From contig LSSK01001578.1 of the NCBI GenBank assembly GCA_001969505.1, positions 1 to 13,107 on the forward strand: a DNA stretch of 13,107 nucleotides. Reading direction: 5' to 3'. Position numbers and translations under genes: made by a program. Source of the DNA: Zancudomyces culisetae. Lineage: Eukaryota; Kickxellomycota; Harpellomycetes; Harpellales; Legeriomycetaceae. Shown one piece after another: positions 7,645-13,107 of the stretch; the first letter of the stretch is position 1, and every line of letters begins with the position of its first letter. The notes beneath the pieces were generated by a model that searched no databases, had not been told where the DNA came from, and worked only from the letters and a program-made list of their open reading frames with translations.

Positions 7645-10600
7645 ATGAAAATACTAAACCAAATGAATGAAATGGACTATTCGACAAGATTGAGGTACGT
7701 ATACATTAGTATAGGCCCCCTATCCCCTGCACTTTTATGAATTTTGATAGTGCATGATTACAAATATACACACCATAGTGCACGAGAGCGTAAAAAATCT
7801 AATAATACAAGCATTTAATTGTAACTAGTGCAATGAAAAAAGGCGTACAGCGACGTGAGGTTGCATTGCTAAATTGGTCTATAGCAATTGAATTCTACAA
7901 TAAAAAGCTAAAGAAGCGAGTTTTTGAGTTATGGTTGAATAGAAGGTGTAAAACGGGAGAAGAACAGCAGATAAATAGGTGGAGAAAATTGTTGCTTCGG
8001 TCTTTAGAGAGAAATAATCAGAGGCTCTTATCGAGTATTTTCCCATTTGAAAATAATTTTGCGGATAAAGACGACCAAAATGCACATAATAGTAGAGTTA
8101 TGTACAATCTTTTCTTGATGGGATCACAAATATCGAAACTTACAGCGCAGAGCGAGGGCGTAAAACAGTCGTTTTTCAACTCGGCTTTTGAGAGCGAGTT
8201 CGCGAGCTCAAATCACGTATTAAGAACAAATGCAATCGACGTGAATAACAAAAATGAGTACAGCCTCTTGCTATTAGCTAAAAAGGGCGAAACGTTTAGA
8301 AAAAATATGGTCTATAGCAGAACCATCGCTGAGTTAGTCAAAATTAAACATTTGGTCATACTTTTTCGCGAATATGTAAAAATAAGGACGGAAAAACTGA
8401 AATATGATGTTCTCCATAAGGTGGTTTTGTTTGCTCGGAAAGATAATGTTTATACTCGCAATACTCTGGAATTTATTGAAGTTGTAAATTATTCGGATTC
8501 AAGGATTAGGCGCTTAAAAAGATTGGAGATGATTTTTCTGACTAAGAAAAGTACACGGATTGAATTCTCCTTTTTGAATAAGCTAAAGGCATGTAAAAAA
8601 TATTTTGCAGATATAGAATCAAAAGAATTCTTTTGGTATAAAGAAGTTAAGCGGAAATTGCTAAATCATATTTTATACACTGGAATGCTTTTAGAAAAGT
8701 GCAAGTTGTTGGCCCAGAATAATCGCTCAGCAGTTTGCAAGGAGTTATTTTTACATGTTCGTCATGAGTGCTTGCAGACGAAAAAGATGCTTTTGAAATA
8801 TCATGAAAAAAAAACAAGGGCGATTTTTTATTTAGCTTTAACGAAGTGGCGTGAAGAGCATGCTTGTCTCAAAAACATAGAAAATAAGTGGCATGTCTGG
8901 TATCTACGGCACACAATGAACATTCTAATCTGCAGACTCAGGTGCGGCAGTCAAATACGTGTACAACATATTGCAACATCTAATGCGTATTACAAATCCA
9001 CAAACATATATACACAAAGAGTAAAATCCTATACAAATGGTCTCAGAAAACATGCATTCTCTGTATGGCTAAAGGCATTTGACGATATAAAGAGATTGGG
9101 AAGTGATAGGAACTATGTATCAAACGGTATACAAGGCTATCTTGCGTATAAGCGCAGCCAGTATAACAATCAAGATTTGTGCGGTAGAGCCAGCTACCAC
9201 AATAACGTCTTGGTGAATGAAAAAAGCAGCCGTATTTACGGCTCGTATGAACCTTTAGGGGTGACTTATAGGGAGAATGCCAGAAAAAAGTCTTCAGAAT
9301 CAAAAATAGCAAATAATGTTTTGATGGTTGACGACCATGCGGACTTACACGCCCATTGTGTGCTGAATACCAATGGAAACACAAATAGTTGTGATTTGCA
9401 AAAAACAACACATAGTCTAGTTGAGGAACCCGCGCTTTTAAATCTGGTTTCAGAGACGAACAAAACCGGTGGTTGCTCTACTCAAGGTGTGGAGGTGTCA
9501 CCTCCCGCACCCAGAATCTTTAGTGAAATGCCGCAACATTTCAGGGTTCATTCAGACTCATTATCAGAAGAAACACTACGCATAAACAACAAACTTTTGC
9601 CAACAAAAAATAGTTCACATTCTCTTATGCGTCCTGAGTTGTCCAAGCGAATATTTTTTTCGGATACCGCGCTTTACGACTTTGGAGTCAGCGACATTTG
9701 GAATAATTTAAGGTACAATAGACAACTCCAGGCGGGAGATAGTAGTAAATCTATGTTTAGGTACACTTCGAAGCAGCCGGTATCTGACATGACCTCAGGT
9801 GCACAAGATAAGAGAGGTTCTGGTTCGAATTTTGCTGAGAACTTGAGTGGGGATCTTATACGGAGACTTGATGAATTTGCAGAGTCGATCGCTACTCGTT
9901 TAAAGGTCAACGCTTTTAAAAAGTTGGTGATACTCGATAGAGCAATAAAAACAGCAGATAGTCATTATTTTCGAAAAAAAACAGAACGAGCTATTAAAAA
10001 GCTGCGACTCTACAGCGAAAATGTTTGTATCAATCGAATAATGGATAAAACGCCGAAAAAGCTACTAAGTGAGGTAAGTGTGATAACAAACAATGGACAA
10101 AAGAATCACTTGGACTGTGATATCAAAGAAAAAAACGAAAACACACATGGTCAGACCAGCGTATACGCCGATAGAAACACCATCCTTGATAAACTTTTTG
10201 AAAATTCTACTTGCGGATTCTCAAGTAAACAATTTACTGAAGATAATACAGAGTCCTCTTTACTTGAAACTCCCAATGATGAATATACTGAACAAATTTT
10301 TGCTATAGCCATGGGGCTCAGAACCCAGCTTTCATCTTCACTTGTATACCATTACCTATCATGTCTTTACCAGCTTTATGTGGAGTGTAGCAATGGATTA
10401 ATTCAATTCGGTCATGTCGATAAACGTAATATGCTGACAAATAAAAGCGATAGAGTAAATAGGACCTTACTTCGGTGTTGGAGAATATGGAACAGACAAC
10501 ATCTGAAAGTAACCCTAGGAAACACATCTGGAATAGTTAATGGATCTATTGATAAAAGATCAGGACACATCGAGTCTTTTACCAGTAATATAGAGGTGTA

Positions 10601-11320
10601 TAGCGGTGGTGAACCTTTGGAGACCAAATATCCTTGTGCCCCATGTCAAAATAGCACTCCCATCAATGAAAGATCGACATATCTGGAAAGCTACACAGGT
10701 TCACATGGTAACTCTTCGTTCATTTCAAACAGTTCTGAGTGCTTAGATCCACAGCGCCCTTCAGATTTCCATTTGAATTGGGAGAGAGCCGTCAATATGT
10801 ATAATACTTTCCTGATTGTTGATGTCATTGTAAAACTACAGGATCTAAAATGTATGTTCGACACTCACAACAGGTATGATTAAAGGCCAGTACTCCACTT
10901 TACTTGGCTATATTACTATTTTTTTTAGAAAATAGAGAGCTTTATTTTTTTTTTCGACTTGTAGAAATCTCTTGTATTCTAGCACACTAAAGTATTGTTT
11001 TGCCTCGCTCTTAAATACGATTAAGCGATTAGATGGTCAAGCGATCAAGCTCATAATCGAAAATAATATATGTTGTACAGGTATATATTTCTGCCACTCC
11101 ATTTCCTGATATCACACACCCCTGAGCTTTCTTTCTATTGATGCATGTCTTATGCCATTTTTATAATGACCTGAAACTAAACTCTGGCATTGGCACAGCT
11201 GATGAAAATAGAGCGATGAAAGTTATAGGTTTACTTTCAAAGTTCATTACAATTATATTTTTTCAAAGTAGACAGATAATAAATAGAAGTTTTACTAGAT
11301 ACAATGCCCCAGTACATTGA
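7645..11320 (+). CDS. Large Sfi1-like repeat protein (probable centrin-binding), four exons
   Basis: The main exon is open for over 3 kb. Flanking exons join in phase: 7645-7694, 7829-10873, 10965-11080 and 11199-11320, giving 3333 bases and 1110 residues. Introns are 134, 91 and 118 bases with donors GTACGT, GTATGA and GTATAT. The protein is basic and helical, with scattered short repeats of the form L/K-K-x-x-F-x-x-W: KKLKKRVFELWLNRR (about 41-56), RAIFYLALTKWREEH (about 344-363), LRKHAFSVWLKAF (about 424-433) and RTLLRCWRIWNRQ (about 894-907). Sfi1 repeats follow a similar F/L-x-x-W pattern, bind centrin/Cdc31 and build the spindle pole body half-bridge; budding-yeast Sfi1 has 946 residues. 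Repeats here are fewer and more degenerate, and residues about 450-720 look disordered. If the 3' exons are not used, the frame would stop at 10883. Gene reality is near certain, the C-terminal exons likely, the Sfi1 assignment tentative. Confidence 0.6.
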
Positions 11321-11714
11321 TGTGTTTTTTGAAGAATTTCGTGTCACTTTATCGTGTGAGAAGGTGCCAACAATATGAGCTGGAAAAACTGGTGCTGAAG
11401 AGAGAAAGTAAAAGTAAAAGTAAAAGTAAAAGTAAAAGTAAAAGTAAAAGTAAAAGTAAAAGTAAAAGTTGAAACTAAGCCTATTAACCATAGCCAACTT
11501 ATATAGCGAGTTGAGTTTGTATTGAATAGTCTTAATATACATAAAGCCTCATCCACAATAACCTGAAGGCTCGAAATAATAACGACAATAAATAAAAAGA
11601 GCTAAATGAAGGAAAAGAGCAAAATATGTGTGAGAAGAGAGTGTAAAAAAATCAAAGGAGGATAAAGATTGAACAAAGAAACAAAAAATGCACATCAAGC
11701 CGTTATGAATCTGA
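11321..11714. other. Convergent 3' intergenic region with microsatellite
   Basis: This separates the stop codons of the Sfi1-like gene (+) and the zinc-knuckle gene (-). It contains the hexamer repeat at 11405-11469 and otherwise AT-rich sequence. Open frames across the repeat on the minus strand are translations of the hexamer (Phe-Tyr or Thr-Phe) and not genes. Confidence 0.6.
11405..11469. repeat. AAAGTA hexamer microsatellite, about 10.8 copies
   Basis: The unit AAAGTA repeats perfectly over 65 bases, broken at 11404 (G) and 11470 (T). It is non-coding and lies between two converging stop codons, probably within one or both 3' untranslated regions. The read-out on the minus strand is TACTTT. 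Confidence 0.95.
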
Positions 11715-12397
11715 CTACCGGCGAGAATTTGCTCTTTTGATTCTTTTTTTACTCCGCTTACGAGTTTCTGAAGAAGTTTTGGTCAAAGACGGTGAGCTTG
11801 TATCAAAATCGGATAGAGATGTGGATCCCGATCCCGATCCCGATTCTGATCCCGACCCTGACTCTGACTCTGACTCTGACTCTGACTCTGAGCTAGATGT
11901 ATCACTATTTTTATGACGTTTCCTGCTGTGCGATTTCCCTCTCGATTGCCTTTTGGCTTTAAGTCTCTCCAATGATATTTTTTCCTTTTCGAGCTTAGCC
12001 TTTTCTTCTAAAAGCTGTCTTTTCAAGCGCTCTTTTTTTAAGGATAGTGAATGTGTTGTAGATTTGGAGTTCTTGTGACTCAAGGAATGATCTTTTGAAG
12101 CCTGATTTCTGTCATGACGTTTACCAGCATTGTTGGAGCCACTCTCCTGTTTTGATTTTTGAATTGTAATGTCGTTTTTACATTCGTAGGTCAAGTGACC
12201 AACTATATCATACATACTATTTAGAAAAGGTTTTGGATGTGCAACTTTGAAAGGACACACGATTTATATGTTAATTGAAATGTAGAAAAGTATATATACT
12301 TACATCCGCCACATTTTTGGCAGGCACCTCTTCTTATGTTCTCTTCTCTTCCTTTTAGCAAGCTCTCGAAGGCCTGAATACCTTTATCCTTGTCCAT
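11715..12397 (-). CDS. CCHC zinc-knuckle protein, ZCCHC10-like, two exons
   Basis: Minus-strand exons 12397-12304 and 12202-11715 flank a 101-base intron (GTAAGT donor, ATATAG acceptor) and give 193 residues. The splice falls inside the zinc knuckle and completes it: CQKCGGFGHLTYEC, with C26, C29, H34 and C39 in the spacing C-x2-C-x4-H-x4-C. The G-H-x-T-Y-E-C ending is characteristic of ZCCHC10-type proteins, which have a single N-terminal knuckle and a low-complexity tail. After it come a Lys/Ser-rich stretch, a charged helix likely to form a coiled coil (LKKERLKRQLLEEKAKLEKE, about 89-108), an Arg/Lys/Ser segment, an alternating Ser-Glu then Gly-Ser tract, and a very basic end (SKKRIKRANSRR). 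A nuclear RNA-associated role is inferred from this layout. The start is the first ATG of exon 1, and retrotransposon sequence lies close upstream. Confidence 0.78.
11823..11892 (-). repeat. Ser-Glu / Gly-Ser codon repeat in the zinc-knuckle protein
   Basis: Tandem six-base units (GAGTCA-like, then GGATCG/GGGATC-like on the coding strand) encode about a dozen alternating Ser-Glu and then Gly-Ser pairs. The acidic serine run is a typical casein kinase 2-type target. The tract is in frame and slippage-prone. Confidence 0.75.
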
Positions 12398-12604
12398 TTT
12401 ACTATTTATTTATTAACTTGCGAAGTGAATTTTTTTTGTTAGGTGAAAATATTAAATAAATATCCCATAAAACTACAAAAAATAATCCTATAAAATATCT
12501 ACCTAACCAATTCCCCTCCGTCCCTCTAGGGACTCCATACCCACCGGGCGTTGGTTCAAGGAGGCTGTTTCTGACTTAAGTCGGTCTAAGATTTGCATCC
12601 TCGT
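12398..12604 (-). promoter_or_regulatory. Upstream region of the zinc-knuckle gene, partly retrotransposon-derived
   Basis: Only about 30 to 100 bases of AT-rich sequence separate the zinc-knuckle start codon from what looks like the LINE 3' untranslated region. The core promoter must therefore lie in this short stretch or inside the element, which points in the same direction as the gene. Confidence 0.45.
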
Positions 12605-13107
12605 TCAACATATTCCGTCCAAAAATTGTGCCGTTACCAGCTCAACCAAAGACGGTGCTTCGGTTTCTCTCTTCTTAACGGAGAGAGTCACCATTTTTTT
12701 TGACTCCCCTTCAAGGAGTCGCCCTACAAAAAAATTCCGCCATCCTTCACTACTACCTCTCTCCTCACTTCCTATAATTGACATATCTAGGATATGTTCC
12801 AGAGTTTTATACCTAACAACAGACCAGTATTTACAGTCCAGTAGCATGTGTTCAGTGGTTTCTGCGCTGTTTTTTTTACAAAATGGGCACCTGGTCTTGA
12901 ACTTTTCATCTATTGTTGCCAACTTTGCCAGCCTCCCTGCTGTCCAGAACCTACATGTTCTTATCCTCCCTATCTCCATAAGCCCCCGCTTATGCTCAGG
13001 GTATATAAGTTGTAGGTAAACCCAATTACTCATTCCCTCGAGATTCCTGTCTAACAACCATCTTGAGATTTTGGACTTGTCATTACGAGAGTATCGTTCT
13101 AATAGTA
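12430..13107 (-). mobile_element. 3' end of a non-LTR (LINE) retrotransposon
   Basis: The partial ORF at 12605-13107 continues into a 3' untranslated region, less AT-rich than its surroundings down to about 12500. It includes a small hairpin at 12520-12533 (GTCCC...GGGAC arms). An A-run of eight on the minus strand at 12437-12430 may be the poly(A)-like tail, which would put the boundary there. The change from mixed to very AT-rich sequence near 12480-12500 is an alternative boundary. The 5' end and any target-site duplication lie outside the window. Confidence 0.55.
12605..13107 (-). CDS. C-terminal part of a LINE reverse transcriptase ORF (partial, runs off the window)
   Basis: The frame is open from the window edge (first full codon at 13105) to a TGA at 12607-12605, showing 166 residues of a longer protein. 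It contains the zinc-binding region found at the C-terminus of non-LTR retrotransposon ORF2 proteins: a RxRTCRFWTAGRLAKL segment followed by CPFC, nine residues, then H-x4-C in TEHMLLDC (cysteines and histidine at visible residues 73, 76, 86 and 91). That region follows the reverse transcriptase domain and is thought to contact nucleic acid. The reverse transcriptase and endonuclease parts would lie beyond the right edge. The visible part has no frameshift or premature stop, so the copy may be recent. Its exact clade cannot be told from this piece. Confidence 0.75.
   Translation of the reverse strand, partial: LLERYSRNDKSKISRWLLDRNLEGMSNWVYLQLIYPEHKRGLMEIGRIRTCRFWTAGRLAKLATIDEKFKTRCPFCKKNSAETTEHMLLDCKYWSVVRYKTLEHILDMSIIGSEERGSSEGWRNFFVGRLLEGESKKMVTLSVKKRETEAPSLVELVTAQFLDGIC

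Noticed and set aside
9043-9463. Minus-strand frames inside the large gene
   Set aside because: They are antisense to a continuous, longer plus-strand frame and show no recognisable motif.
11237-11556. Minus-strand frames with long Phe-Tyr or Thr-Phe repeats
   Set aside because: They translate the AAAGTA microsatellite and are not plausible proteins.
1-13107. tRNA genes, rRNA, CRISPR arrays, bacterial-type operons
   Set aside because: No box A/box B pairs suitable for a tRNA, no repeat-spacer pattern and no ribosome-binding-site-led gene strings were seen; the window is eukaryotic in structure.

Overview
The window looks like nuclear DNA of an intron-rich, AT-rich fungus, most likely an ascomycete yeast. 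Protein-coding genes are interrupted by short introns. The 16 introns I could place all begin with GTA, and 13 end with TAG. CTG codons fall where leucine is conserved, so the CUG-to-serine code is unlikely. A LINE-type retrotransposon 3' end lies at the right edge. I cannot name the species. An early-branching Saccharomycotina (Dipodascales-like) or a Taphrinomycotina lineage would fit.

Layout, left to right. A single-exon kynurenine formamidase (BNA7-like, +) at 43-972 converges on a six-exon 5-formyltetrahydrofolate cyclo-ligase (FAU1/MTHFS, -) at 1273-2518. No single open frame reveals the second gene; it appears only after exon-by-exon splicing. It is divergent from a six-exon OST3/OST6-type oligosaccharyltransferase subunit (+) at 2875-4290. 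A tentative three-exon two-membrane-span protein (+) follows at 4702-5288. Next is an uninterrupted, serine-rich, secreted acidic protein (+) at 5923-6828, with a TATA box and an A-rich leader. A large four-exon protein (+) at 7645-11320 has scattered Phe/Leu-x-x-Trp repeats like those of Sfi1-type centrin-binding proteins. It converges, across a hexamer microsatellite, on a two-exon CCHC zinc-knuckle protein (-) at 11715-12397. The window ends in the C-terminal, zinc-finger-bearing part of a non-LTR retrotransposon (-), whose 3' end lies directly upstream of the zinc-knuckle gene.

These are mostly unrelated housekeeping genes (NAD synthesis and tryptophan breakdown, one-carbon folate, N-glycosylation, probably spindle pole or centrosome, probable RNA-binding). 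There is no operon-like logic. The only biochemical neighbourliness is that kynurenine formamidase releases formate while the adjacent cyclo-ligase handles a formyl-folate, and this may be chance. I found no tRNA, rRNA or CRISPR array. The multi-exon models rest on reading-frame phase, splice dinucleotides and family resemblance, with no transcript evidence.
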